Shown: one piece after another, positions 44,288 to 51,807 of the stretch
How positions within the stretch are numbered: position 1 is the stretch's first letter
Layout of the letters: each line of letters starts with the position of its first letter
Assembly: GCF_014203425.1 (NCBI RefSeq)
Contig: NZ_JACHJC010000001.1
Span: forward strand, 6,527,501-6,591,500
Direction of reading: 5' to 3'
Source: Micromonospora echinospora
GTDB lineage: Bacteria > Actinomycetota > Actinomycetes > Mycobacteriales > Micromonosporaceae
DNA length: 64,000 bases
Position numbers and translations under genes: made by a program
The notes under the pieces: model-generated
Databases searched by the model: none
What the model saw: the letters and a program-made list of their open reading frames with translations, nothing else
Told to the model about the DNA's origin: nothing

Positions 44288-44998
44288 TCAGGCCGCCACC
44301 ACGCGCCGCCGGACCAGGTCCGCCAGCTCCGGCAGGTCGGTCAGAGGCTCCGCCACCGCCACCGCGCCGGCCGACCGGGCCGCCGCGCGTACCCCGTCGT
44401 GGAACCGGCCCGGCGCCAGGAAATAGGCCGCCACCGCGACCCGGCGGGCCCCCGCCGCACGCAGTCGCGCCACCGCGCCGCCGACCTCCGGTGGCGCCGC
44501 CGAGGCGTACGAGACGCGGCAGGGCACGCCCAGCCCGGCGCCGAACGCCGCGGCGACCCGACCCACCGAGGCACGCGCCGCCGGATCCCGGGTACCCGCC
44601 GCCGCCAGCACCACCGCGTCCAGCCCGCCCGGCTCGTCGCCGGTCGCCTCCGCCAGGCGGCGGCGCAGCCCGTCCAGCAGCCCGCCGTCCACACCGGCGC
44701 CGGCCGGGCCCAGCACGTCTGTCACCCGTGCCTCGATGTCCGCGCCGGCCGCCGCGACCGCCGCCGGAATATCGACCTTCCGGTGGTACGCGGCGGTCAG
44801 CAGCAGCGGCACCAGAACCGCCCGGGAGTGGCCGGCGGCGGCTAGCCCGCGCAGCACCTCGGCCGGCCCCGGATCGGTGTGGTCGAGCCAGCTCGGCAGC
44901 ACCGCACGACCGGGCCAGGTGTCCGCCACGGCCCGGGCCAGCGCCCGGGTCGCCTCGGCCGCCCGAGGGTCACGGCTCCCGTGCGCGACAAGCACCAC
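44288..44998 (-). CDS. Sirohydrochlorin chelatase-like protein (CbiX/SirB family)
   Basis: A 236-residue two-domain CbiX-type protein. The N-terminal half opens VVLVAHGSRDPRA (metal-ligand His) with a second His in LLLTAAYHRKVD, and the C-terminal half repeats the fold (VVLAAAGTRDPAA, AAYFLAPGRFHD). Located at the end of the sulfite reductase operon, it should insert iron into sirohydrochlorin to make siroheme. Start GTG 44998 is chosen at the conserved N terminus; GTG 45031, overlapping cysH, is an alternative with a purine-rich upstream site. Confidence 0.85.
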   Translation of the reverse strand: MVLVAHGSRDPRAAEATRALARAVADTWPGRAVLPSWLDHTDPGPAEVLRGLAAAGHSRAVLVPLLLTAAYHRKVDIPAAVAAAGADIEARVTDVLGPAGAGVDGGLLDGLRRRLAEATGDEPGGLDAVVLAAAGTRDPAARASVGRVAAAFGAGLGVPCRVSYASAAPPEVGGAVARLRAAGARRVAVAAYFLAPGRFHDGVRAAARSAGAVAVAEPLTDLPELADLVRRRVVAA

Positions 44999-45012
44999 GG
45001 GCGGCCCGGCCC

Positions 45013-45762
45013 TCAGGTGTGCAGGCCGCACTCGGTCTTCTCGAACATCGCCCAGCGACCGGACCGCGGGTCCTCCCCCGCCTTCGTCCGCCGGGTGCAC
45101 GGCCAGCAGCCGATCGAGCCGTAGCCGCGGGCGAACAGCTCGTTGACCGGGATGTCGTACCGGGCCACGTACGCGTCCACCTCCCGCTGCGTCCAGGCCG
45201 CGATCGGGTTGACCTTGACCTTGCCGCGCCGCGCGTCGAAGCCCACCACCGGCGTGTTGGCCCGGGTCGGCGACTCGTCCCGGCGCAGCCCGGCGGCCCA
45301 CGCGTCGTACCCGGACAGCGCCCGCTCCAGCGGCTCCACCTTGCGCAGCTGGCAGCAGTCGTCCGGGGACCTGTTGAACAGGCGCGGGCCGTACTGGCCG
45401 TCCTGCTGGCCGACTGTCATCCGAGGACGGATCGAGCGCACCCGCACCGGCATCCGGCGGGCCACCTCGTCGCGGACCCTCAGCGTCTCCGGGAAGTGCA
45501 GCCCGGTGTCCAGGAACACCACGTCGACGCCGGGGGCGACCCGGGACACCAGGTGCGCCACCACGCCGTCGGCCATCGAGCTGGTCACGCAGAACCGCTC
45601 GCCGAACGTCTCCGCGGCCCACCGGGCGATCTCGATCGCGGGCGCGTCGGCGAGCTCCCGGCCGGCCTCCTCGGCCAGCGCGCGCAGCTCCTCCGGGTCG
45701 CGGCGGGCCGGCCCGGCCGAGCCGACCAGGCCGAGGCCGGCGGCGGAGACGAGGCCGCTCAC
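45013..45762 (-). CDS. cysH: Adenylyl-/phosphoadenylyl-sulfate reductase
   Basis: A 249-residue assimilatory reductase of activated sulfate to sulfite. PP-loop SSMADGVVAHL, FLDTGLHFPET, and two Cys pairs, DDCCQLRKVEPL and GCWPCTRR, that would bind a [4Fe-4S] cluster; the cluster indicates an APS-type (or APS/PAPS) enzyme. The C-terminal ECGLHT carries the catalytic Cys. GTG 45762 overlaps the small zinc-ribbon gene (GTGA), so the operon is tightly coupled. Confidence 0.94.
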   Translation of the reverse strand: MSGLVSAAGLGLVGSAGPARRDPEELRALAEEAGRELADAPAIEIARWAAETFGERFCVTSSMADGVVAHLVSRVAPGVDVVFLDTGLHFPETLRVRDEVARRMPVRVRSIRPRMTVGQQDGQYGPRLFNRSPDDCCQLRKVEPLERALSGYDAWAAGLRRDESPTRANTPVVGFDARRGKVKVNPIAAWTQREVDAYVARYDIPVNELFARGYGSIGCWPCTRRTKAGEDPRSGRWAMFEKTECGLHT

Positions 45763-45917
45763 CGGGTCACCGCCCGGCTCAGCAGACCGGTGAACTTCAC
45801 CGAGAAGACCCGCGCGCAGGCGTGGCACTCCCAGGCCCCGTGCCCGGCCTCGTGCGGTCGCAGGTCCTCCTCGCCGCAGTACGGGCAGTAGAGAGGCGCA
45901 GATCTGGCGTCGCTCAT
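45759..45917 (-). CDS. 52-residue zinc-ribbon protein of the sulfite reductase operon
   Basis: Small gene found by direct translation between sulfite reductase and cysH. It has two CxxC pairs (YCPYCGEEDL and ECHACARVF), a zinc ribbon or rubredoxin-like knuckle, and a basic C-terminal tail. ATG 45917 has GAGG 7 bases upstream; the stop overlaps the cysH start. Similar short proteins sit between cysI and cysH in other actinobacteria. Role unknown; chaperone or electron transfer to one of the reductases are possibilities. Confidence 0.82.
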   Translation of the reverse strand: MSDARSAPLYCPYCGEEDLRPHEAGHGAWECHACARVFSVKFTGLLSRAVTR

Positions 45918-45997
45918 CGCGCCACCTCGCTTCGCTCGCCGGCACGATGAGGCACGGCCGCACTGAGCCGAATGATTCGCTCGCTTCGCTCGCTCAT
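45914..45997 (-). CDS. Possible 27-residue coupled ORF built on a GAGCGAAGCGAG repeat
   Basis: Starts inside the sulfite reductase stop (ATGA) and ends inside the start of the zinc-ribbon gene (ATGA), exactly bridging the two. It begins MSERSER and repeats ERSE near the end, because the DNA carries GCGAGCGAAGCGAG twice. It may be translated as a coupling spacer, or it may simply be a repeat insertion that happens to be open. No homologous family is recognised. Confidence 0.3.
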   Translation of the reverse strand: MSERSERIIRLSAAVPHRAGERSEVAR

Positions 45998-47703
45998 CGC
46001 AACTCCTCCTCGTCGACTCTGATCACCCAGTTGGCGAACGTCTCACCCTCGGTCCGGCCGGCCAGGTAGCGGCGGGCCAGCCGTTCCACGTACTCCGGAA
46101 GCTCCTCGGCGGTGGTCTTCAGGCCGCGCAGCTTGCGGCCGAAACCGGCGGTCTGCCCCTGGGCCATGCCGAGGCCGCCGCCGAGGTGCACCTGGAAGCC
46201 CTCGACCTGCCGGCCGTCCGGCCCGACCACGAGCTGGCCCTTGAGCCCGATGTCCGCGACCTGGGTGCGGGCGCAGGCGTTCGGGCAGCCGTTGAGGTGG
46301 ATGGAGATGTCCGCGTCGAAGTCGCGCAGCCGCTCCTCCAGGCGCGCGACCAGTTCCTCGCCGCGCCGCTTGGTCTCGACGATGGCGAGCTTGCAGAACT
46401 CGATGCCGGTGCAGGCCATCGTGCCGCGCCGCCACGCCGACGGCCGGGCCTCCAGGCCGATCCCGCGCAGCGCCGTGACGAGCGAGTCGGTCCGCTCCGG
46501 CGCCACGTCCAGCACCAGCAACTTCTGGTACGGGGTGAGCCGCACCCGGCCGCTGCCGTGCGCCTCGACCACGTCGGCGAGCTGCGCCAGCTGGGTGCCG
46601 GAGACCCGGCCCACCACCGGGGCCGCGCCGACGTAGTTCGCGCCGTCACGCTGGGCGTGCACGCCGATGTGGTCCACCGGCTTCGCCGGCAGGTCCGCGG
46701 CCGGCCCATCCAGGAGCGTGCGGCCCAGGTACTCCTTCTCCAGCACCTCCCGGAAGCGCTCCACGCCCCAGTCGGCGACCAGGAACTTCAGCCGGGCCCG
46801 GTTGCGCAGGCGGCGGTAGCCGTAGTCACGGAAGATGCCGACCACGCCGGCCCACACGTCCGGCACCTCGTTCAGCGGAACCCAGACGCCGAGCCGCTTG
46901 GCGAGCATCGGGTTGGTGGAGAGCCCGCCGCCCACCCAGACGTCGAAGCCGGGACCGTGCTCCGGGTGCTCCACGCCGAGGAACGAGATGTCGTTCGCCT
47001 CGTACGGCGTGTCGACCAGCCAGGAGATCGAGGTCTTGAACTTGCGGGGCAGGTTGGAGAACGCCTTGTCGCCGACGTACCGGCGGACGATCTCGTCGAT
47101 CGCCGGGGTCGGGTCGAGCACCTCGTCCCGGGCCACCCCGGCCACCGGGCTGCCGAGCACGATCCGGGGGCAGTCGCCGCACGCCTCGGTGGTCTGCAGG
47201 CCGACCGCCTCCAGCCGGCGCCAGATCTCCGGCATGTCCTCGACCCGGATCCAGTGGTACTGGATGTTCTGCCGGTCGGTGATGTCGGCGGTGTCCCGGG
47301 CGAACTCGCGGGAGATGTCCGCGATCACGCGGAGCTGGGCCAGGTTGAGCTGGCCGCCGTCCACCCGGACCCGGAGCATGAAGAACTCGTCCTCCAGCTC
47401 GTGCGGCTCCAGCACGGCGGTGCGTCCGCCGTCGATGCCGGCCTTGCGCTGGGTGTAGAGGCCCCACCAGCGGAACCGGCCGCGCAGGTCCTGCGGGTCG
47501 ATCGAGGCGAAACCGCGGTGGGCGTAGATGTTCTCGATCCGGTCCCGCACGTTCAGCGGGTCGTCGTCCTTCTTGATCCGCTCGTTGGGGTTGAGGGGCT
47601 CTCGGTGGCCGAGCGCCCACTGGCCCTCGCCGCGTGGCCGGCGGGGCGCACGGGCGGCGGGCGCCGGGGAGTCGGGACGGGTCGGGGTGCTGCTGACCGC
47701 CAT
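45994..47703 (-). CDS. sir: Sulfite reductase (ferredoxin), siroheme and [4Fe-4S]
   Basis: A 569-residue nitrite/sulfite reductase reducing sulfite to sulfide with six electrons from ferredoxin. Two pseudo-repeated ferredoxin-like and siroheme domains are seen (RRFxxRV-like FFMLRVRVDGG and later VGAAPVVGRVSG). Cluster ligands are C-x5-C in ACTGIEFCKLA and C-x3-C in NGCPNACART. Start ATG 47703 has GGAGG 8 bases upstream; ATG 47718 has none. It heads the operon and is preceded by a leader-peptide ORF. Confidence 0.94.
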   Translation of the reverse strand: MAVSSTPTRPDSPAPAARAPRRPRGEGQWALGHREPLNPNERIKKDDDPLNVRDRIENIYAHRGFASIDPQDLRGRFRWWGLYTQRKAGIDGGRTAVLEPHELEDEFFMLRVRVDGGQLNLAQLRVIADISREFARDTADITDRQNIQYHWIRVEDMPEIWRRLEAVGLQTTEACGDCPRIVLGSPVAGVARDEVLDPTPAIDEIVRRYVGDKAFSNLPRKFKTSISWLVDTPYEANDISFLGVEHPEHGPGFDVWVGGGLSTNPMLAKRLGVWVPLNEVPDVWAGVVGIFRDYGYRRLRNRARLKFLVADWGVERFREVLEKEYLGRTLLDGPAADLPAKPVDHIGVHAQRDGANYVGAAPVVGRVSGTQLAQLADVVEAHGSGRVRLTPYQKLLVLDVAPERTDSLVTALRGIGLEARPSAWRRGTMACTGIEFCKLAIVETKRRGEELVARLEERLRDFDADISIHLNGCPNACARTQVADIGLKGQLVVGPDGRQVEGFQVHLGGGLGMAQGQTAGFGRKLRGLKTTAEELPEYVERLARRYLAGRTEGETFANWVIRVDEEELR

Positions 47704-47836
47704 CGCGGCGTCCTCCATTGCTTGCTGCGGTGCCTGCGAGCGCGGACGCGACGGCCGGCCCGAGAGTGGGCCGTGGACGGCGATGTCGATGACGGCCGGC
47801 GCGAGTGCGCGCCCGAGACGGATGGGTCGGGCGTCG

Positions 47837-47923
47837 TCAGTGGGCCGGACAGATCGCGCTGCGCACGCGGCCGTAATCGACGTGGCGGCGAGCCACGAAG
47901 CGGCGGTCGACAGCGGCGGTCAT
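47837..47923 (-). CDS. Leader peptide of the sulfur-assimilation operon (cysteine-type attenuator)
   Basis: A 28-residue ORF, 133 bases upstream of the sulfite reductase start. It contains ARRHVDYGRVRSAIC with a Cys three residues before the stop. Putative leader peptides with the RRHVDxxRVxSxxC pattern stand in front of sulfur-metabolism genes in actinobacteria; in Mycobacterium related Cys-containing leaders control downstream translation in response to cysteine. ATG 47932 would add three residues. Expected role: ribosome stalling at the Cys codon when cysteinyl-tRNA is scarce, which raises operon expression. Confidence 0.72.
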   Translation of the reverse strand: MTAAVDRRFVARRHVDYGRVRSAICPAH

Positions 47924-48045
47924 GTGCCTCATGCTGCCACACCACGCCCTGCCCGACCACAGCTCCGCACTGTGATCCCACATCACGGGCCCTCCCCGAG
48001 ATCGACTCCCATCCACTCCCCCTCCCTCCCACCCACCCCCTCCCC

Positions 48046-48106
48046 GTTGATCAAGGAGTTGACGTCCCCCAGCCGGCCACATCAGGCCGCAATCTCCTTG
48101 GTCAAC
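48046..48106. repeat. Hairpin element, GTTGATCAAGGAG type
   Basis: Arms 48046-48058 and 48094-48106 pair over 13 positions with one mismatch around a 35-base loop. It resembles but is distinct from the GATCATGA family next to it. Confidence 0.55.
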
Positions 48107-48133
48107 ACCGCCTTCCCCGGCCCACCGCTTGTT

Positions 48134-48188
48134 GATCATGAAGTTGACGGGGACAAAAAGGACGGTGGATGCCGTCAACCTCATGATC
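48134..48188. repeat. Dispersed GATCATGA hairpin, copy 2
   Basis: Arms 48134-48150 and 48172-48188 pair over 17 positions with one non-canonical pair. The same arms and a similar loop (both run into GGAC then GATGCC) occur at 36151-36205. Confidence 0.65.
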
Positions 48189-48289
48189 GACGGGCTCGGG
48201 GCGGGTGAGGGCCGGGTGGGAGAGGGCCGGGTGGGTGGGAATTGGTGGAGCGGGCGGGTGAGCGGGAGTGGGCGTGTGACGCTGCGTGG

Positions 48290-50161
48290 GTGAGGAGGTT
48301 CGCGCCCGCGTCTGTTCGCGCCCTTCCCGGCTGGGCGGTGTGGGTGGCGCCGGGGCTGCTCACGCTCGCGGTGACGCTGGCCGGGATCGGGCACGCCCAA
48401 CCCTGGCGGGACGAGCTGGCCACCTGGAGCGCGGCCACCCGCCCGCTTTCCGACCTGGCCCGGATGACCCGCACCATCGACGCCGCCACCGGGCCGTACT
48501 ACCTGCTCATGCACGGCTGGACCGCACTGGCCGGCACGTCACCGACGGCGCTGCGCCTGCCCTCCGCGCTCGCCATGGCCGTGGCCGCCGCGCTCACCGC
48601 CCGCCTCGGCGCGGTGCTGGTCGGCCGTCGCGCCGGGCTGCTGGCCGGACTGCTGTTCGCGGTCCTGCCGGCCACCTCGCGGTACGGGCAGGAGGCCCGA
48701 CCGTACGCCCTCGCCACGCTGCTCGCGGTGCTGGCCACGCTGCTGCTGGTCGAGGCGCTGCGCCGGCCGGGGCGGTGGCGCTGGGCGGGGTACGCCGCCG
48801 CGGTCGCCGCGCTCGGGCTGCTCCACCTGCTCGCGCTCACGCTGCTCGCCGCGCACGCCCTGGTGGTGCTGCTGACCGCCGCACGGGGCGCTGCGGGGGT
48901 CGTCGATCCGCCCGGCCAGTCCCGAGCCCAGATGCCCGACGCGAGCCGGCCACGCCGCAGACACCTGTGGCGTTCCACCCAGCCACGAGATCGAGCGCGA
49001 GTGGAGCACCACGGGTGTCACGGCGCCCCGCAGACACCCACGGCGTTCCACCCAGCCACGAGATCGAACGCCGGTGGAACGCCACGGGTGTCACCGCATC
49101 CCGGGAGCAGGGAGCACGGCACGGACGCGCCGGAAGCGGAACCGCAGGACGTGACCGGCGAGGCTCGCAAGGCGTGGGCGCCCGGCCGACGGGCGCTGGC
49201 CGGCTGGCTGCTGGCGCTGGTGCCGGCCGTCGTGCTCGTCACCCCACTGGCACTCGTCGCCCGGGGGCAGCGCGGTCGACAGCTCGACTGGGTCGGCCCG
49301 GCGCGCCTGCCCGACCTGGCGGCGCTACCGGGTGCGCTGGCGCAGAGCGGCGTCGTCGGCGGTTTCGTGCTCGCGCTCGCGGCGCTCGGCGTGGCCCGGC
49401 TGGGTCGCCGGGCGCTGCTGCCGGCCGCCGCCGTGCTGCTGCCGGTGCTGCTGGTGTTCGCCGCCGGAACGATGGTGCCGCTCTGGGTGACCCGCTACCT
49501 GGTCTTCACCGTGCCGTTCGCCTGCGTACTGGCCGGCGCCGCGCTGGCTGTCGCGCGGGTCACTCCCGCACCGGCCCGAACGCCGGCAACAGCAACGCCC
49601 GCTGAACCAGCGCGCACGGCGACACCCGCCGCAGCCGGCCGCACTGCCGCGCCCGTGGAAGCAGAGCAAGGGCCGACGTCGCCGCGCGGACGGATCGCGG
49701 CGGGAATCGCGGTGGTGGTCCTGGCCGGACTGCTCGGGCTGCCCGATCAGGCGGCGCTGCGCCGCACCCACGAGTGGCCGCGCAGCGCACCCGTCGACTA
49801 CGCGGGCGCGGCCGGGATCATCCGCGCCGGGCAGCGGCCGGGCGACGCGATCGTCTACTCGCCCCGGGACGGGTGGCTGTTCCCGGATCTCGGGGTGGCG
49901 TACCACCTGGGGTCGAGGGTGCCACGCGACGTGCTGGTGGTCCGCGACCAGCGTCAGGACGCGAGCCTCTGGGCCGTGGAGTGCGACGACCCGGCGCGGT
50001 GCCTGGCCGGGGTGGACCGGGTGTGGCTGGTGGTCACCGGCCGGCGCACGGACCCGGTGGCGGCGGTGCCGGGCGCGAAGGGCGACGCGTTGCGCGCGGG
50101 CTACACGGTGCGGCAGGTGTGGCCGCGGCCGGGGATCACGGTGGCCCTGCTCGTCCGGTGA
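48290..50161 (+). CDS. GT39-type membrane glycosyltransferase with palindromic repeats in its coding sequence
   Basis: About 623 residues. N-terminal TM helix, then WRDELATWSAA (acidic loop typical of ArnT/PMT-like polyprenyl-sugar-dependent transferases), ATGPYYLLMHGW and RYGQEARPYAL, the family's second loop, with about ten TM helices. A polar stretch of about 75 residues interrupts the membrane domain: its DNA (48955-49093) is two copies of a 66-base palindromic element, read in frame. A second Ala/Pro/Thr-rich insert follows later. Start GTG 48290 is a guess; the frame is open to 48242. The 3' end overlaps the opposing kinase gene by 26 bases. Sugar and acceptor unknown. Confidence 0.78.
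   Translation: MRRFAPASVRALPGWAVWVAPGLLTLAVTLAGIGHAQPWRDELATWSAATRPLSDLARMTRTIDAATGPYYLLMHGWTALAGTSPTALRLPSALAMAVAAALTARLGAVLVGRRAGLLAGLLFAVLPATSRYGQEARPYALATLLAVLATLLLVEALRRPGRWRWAGYAAAVAALGLLHLLALTLLAAHALVVLLTAARGAAGVVDPPGQSRAQMPDASRPRRRHLWRSTQPRDRARVEHHGCHGAPQTPTAFHPATRSNAGGTPRVSPHPGSREHGTDAPEAEPQDVTGEARKAWAPGRRALAGWLLALVPAVVLVTPLALVARGQRGRQLDWVGPARLPDLAALPGALAQSGVVGGFVLALAALGVARLGRRALLPAAAVLLPVLLVFAAGTMVPLWVTRYLVFTVPFACVLAGAALAVARVTPAPARTPATATPAEPARTATPAAAGRTAAPVEAEQGPTSPRGRIAAGIAVVVLAGLLGLPDQAALRRTHEWPRSAPVDYAGAAGIIRAGQRPGDAIVYSPRDGWLFPDLGVAYHLGSRVPRDVLVVRDQRQDASLWAVECDDPARCLAGVDRVWLVVTGRRTDPVAAVPGAKGDALRAGYTVRQVWPRPGITVALLVR
48955..49020 (+). repeat. In-frame palindromic element, copy 1
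   Basis: 66-base unit matching the next copy at 58 of 66 positions. Its inverted arms (48960-48979 and 49000-49019) are more decayed than those of copy 2. Confidence 0.75.
49028..49093 (+). repeat. In-frame palindromic element, copy 2
   Basis: 66-base unit, offset 73 bases from copy 1. Twenty-base arms at 49033-49052 and 49073-49092 pair with only two mismatches around a 20-base loop. It encodes a polar insert in the glycosyltransferase. Confidence 0.8.
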
Positions 50162-51782
50162 GGCGGTCGGTGGTGCCGCGGGCCAGCGGTACGACGATGG
50201 CCGCCTCGGTGCCGCCGTCGGCGCCGTTGCGCAGCTCGATGGTGCCGCGTAGCTCGCCGGTGACCAGCGCCCGGACGATCTGCAGGCCGAGGTTGCCGCC
50301 GCGCTCGGCGTCGAACTGCTCGGGCAGCCCTCGGCCGTTGTCGCTGACCGTGACGTGCAGTTGCTTGCGGGCCCGGTGCGCGGAGACCACCACCTCGGGC
50401 CGGGGCACCGCGACCGCCCCCTCGGGCCGGGGCACGGCGACCGCCGCCTCGGGCCGGGGCGCGGCAAGCGCCGCCTCGGGCCGGGGAGCGTCCGCCGGCG
50501 AGGGCGTGGCGGCCTCCTCGTCGGCCGGCGGGAAACCGTGCTCGACGGCGTTGAGCAGCAACTCGTTGAGGATCATCACCAGCGAGGTGGCGATCTCGGC
50601 GGGCAGTACGCCGAAGCTGCCGCGGCGGCGCATGCCGACCGTCACCTCGGTGGCGGCGACCTCGGTGGCGGCGCTGGCCACACGGTCCACGATGCCGTCG
50701 AACTCGACCGCCTCGTCGCTGGACATGGAGAGCGTCTCGTGCACCAGCGCGATAGAGGCGACCCGGCGTACTGACTCCTCCAGCGCGATCCGGGCCTCGG
50801 GCATGGAGACCCGCCGGGCCTGCAGGCGCAGCAGCGCGGCGACGGTCTGGAGGTTGTTCTTCACCCGGTGGTGGATCTCCCGGATGGTCGCGTCCTTGGT
50901 GATCAGGGCGCGGTCGCGGCGGCGTACCTCGGTGATGTCGCGGACCAGCACCAGCGCGCCGATCGGCACTCCGGCGGGCATCAGCGGCAGCGCCCGGGTG
51001 AGCATGGTGGCGCCGCGGGCGTCGACCTCCCGCCGGGGCGGCGCCTCGCCGCGCAGCGCGGCGAGCACGGCGTTGCCCGCGTCGGTGCCTTCCAGCGGGT
51101 CGCCGGCCAGCCGCCGGTGCAGCTTGGCCAGGTCCTCGCCGACCAGGTGGGAGGCGTAGCCGAGGCGGCGGTACGCGGACTGCGCGTTCGGGCTGGCGTA
51201 GGTGACCTTGCCGTTGGCGTCGAGCCGCACCAGGCCGTCGCCGACCCGGGGCGCCGAGGTGGTCTCGCCCGGGTGCCGGGGCGGCGGGAACGTGCCGTCG
51301 GCGATCATCTGGGCGAGGTCGTCGGCGGTGGTGAGGTAGTTCAGTTCGAGCTGGCTGGGGGTGCGCGCGGTGGACAGGTTGGTGTCCCGGCCCACCACGG
51401 CGATCACCTCGCCGGCTTCCCCGTCGCCGGTGCGCAGCCGGACCGGGATCGCCTCGTGGCGGGCCGGGACGTCGCCGTACCAGACCGGGTCGCCCTCGCG
51501 CCAGATCCGTCCCTGCCGGTAGGCCACCTCCAGGTGGGCCACCTCGGCTCCGCCGACGATCCGCCCGACCTGGTCGTCCAGGTAGGCGGTCGGGGCGGTG
51601 GTGGGACGGACCTGGGCTACGCAGAGGAACGTGCCGTCGCCGTCCACCGGCACCCAGAGCAGCAGGTCGGCGAAGGACAGGTCGGACAGCAACTGCCAGT
51701 CGCCGGCGATCCGGTGCAGATGGTCGATGTCGGCGGGCCGGAGCGCGGTGTGCTCCTCGGCGAGGTCACGGAGGGTGGACAC
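50136..51782 (-). CDS. PdtaS-like sensor histidine kinase (GAF/PAS, HisKA_2)
   Basis: A 548-residue soluble kinase. N-terminal GAF-like domain (about 1-140), PAS domain (about 185-290, GLVRLDANGKVTYASPN), HisKA_2 with the phospho-acceptor His in IREIHHRVKNNLQTVAALLRLQ, then HATPase (ILNELLLNAVEHGF and SDNGRGLP, GLQIVRALV). Pattern equals M. tuberculosis PdtaS, whose partner is an ANTAR antiterminator regulator not present here. A 9-residue motif (PRPEAAVAV-like) is repeated four times inside the ATPase domain between the N box and G1 box. Start GTG 51782. Confidence 0.88.
   Translation of the reverse strand: MSTLRDLAEEHTALRPADIDHLHRIAGDWQLLSDLSFADLLLWVPVDGDGTFLCVAQVRPTTAPTAYLDDQVGRIVGGAEVAHLEVAYRQGRIWREGDPVWYGDVPARHEAIPVRLRTGDGEAGEVIAVVGRDTNLSTARTPSQLELNYLTTADDLAQMIADGTFPPPRHPGETTSAPRVGDGLVRLDANGKVTYASPNAQSAYRRLGYASHLVGEDLAKLHRRLAGDPLEGTDAGNAVLAALRGEAPPRREVDARGATMLTRALPLMPAGVPIGALVLVRDITEVRRRDRALITKDATIREIHHRVKNNLQTVAALLRLQARRVSMPEARIALEESVRRVASIALVHETLSMSSDEAVEFDGIVDRVASAATEVAATEVTVGMRRRGSFGVLPAEIATSLVMILNELLLNAVEHGFPPADEEAATPSPADAPRPEAALAAPRPEAAVAVPRPEGAVAVPRPEVVVSAHRARKQLHVTVSDNGRGLPEQFDAERGGNLGLQIVRALVTGELRGTIELRNGADGGTEAAIVVPLARGTTDRLTGRAGPP
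50394..50486. repeat. 27-bp tandem repeat within the histidine kinase gene
   Basis: Three full 27-base units (50394-50420, 50421-50447, 50448-50474) and a partial fourth encode a 9-residue repeat, keeping frame. Confidence 0.8.
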
Positions 51783-51807
51783 GCCCCACAGCGTGCCACG
51801 CCGGACC

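Larger units (their letters stand above)
47924..48289. other. 366-base intergenic region with two hairpin repeats
   Basis: Contains the promoter side of the sulfur operon and two palindromic elements (48046-48106 and 48134-48188) separated by pyrimidine-rich DNA. No further gene recognised. Confidence 0.55.

Noticed and set aside
44288..45622. Fusion of the chelatase with an upstream domain in one long frame
   Set aside because: The upstream part is cysH read in the wrong frame; the chelatase has its own conserved N terminus.
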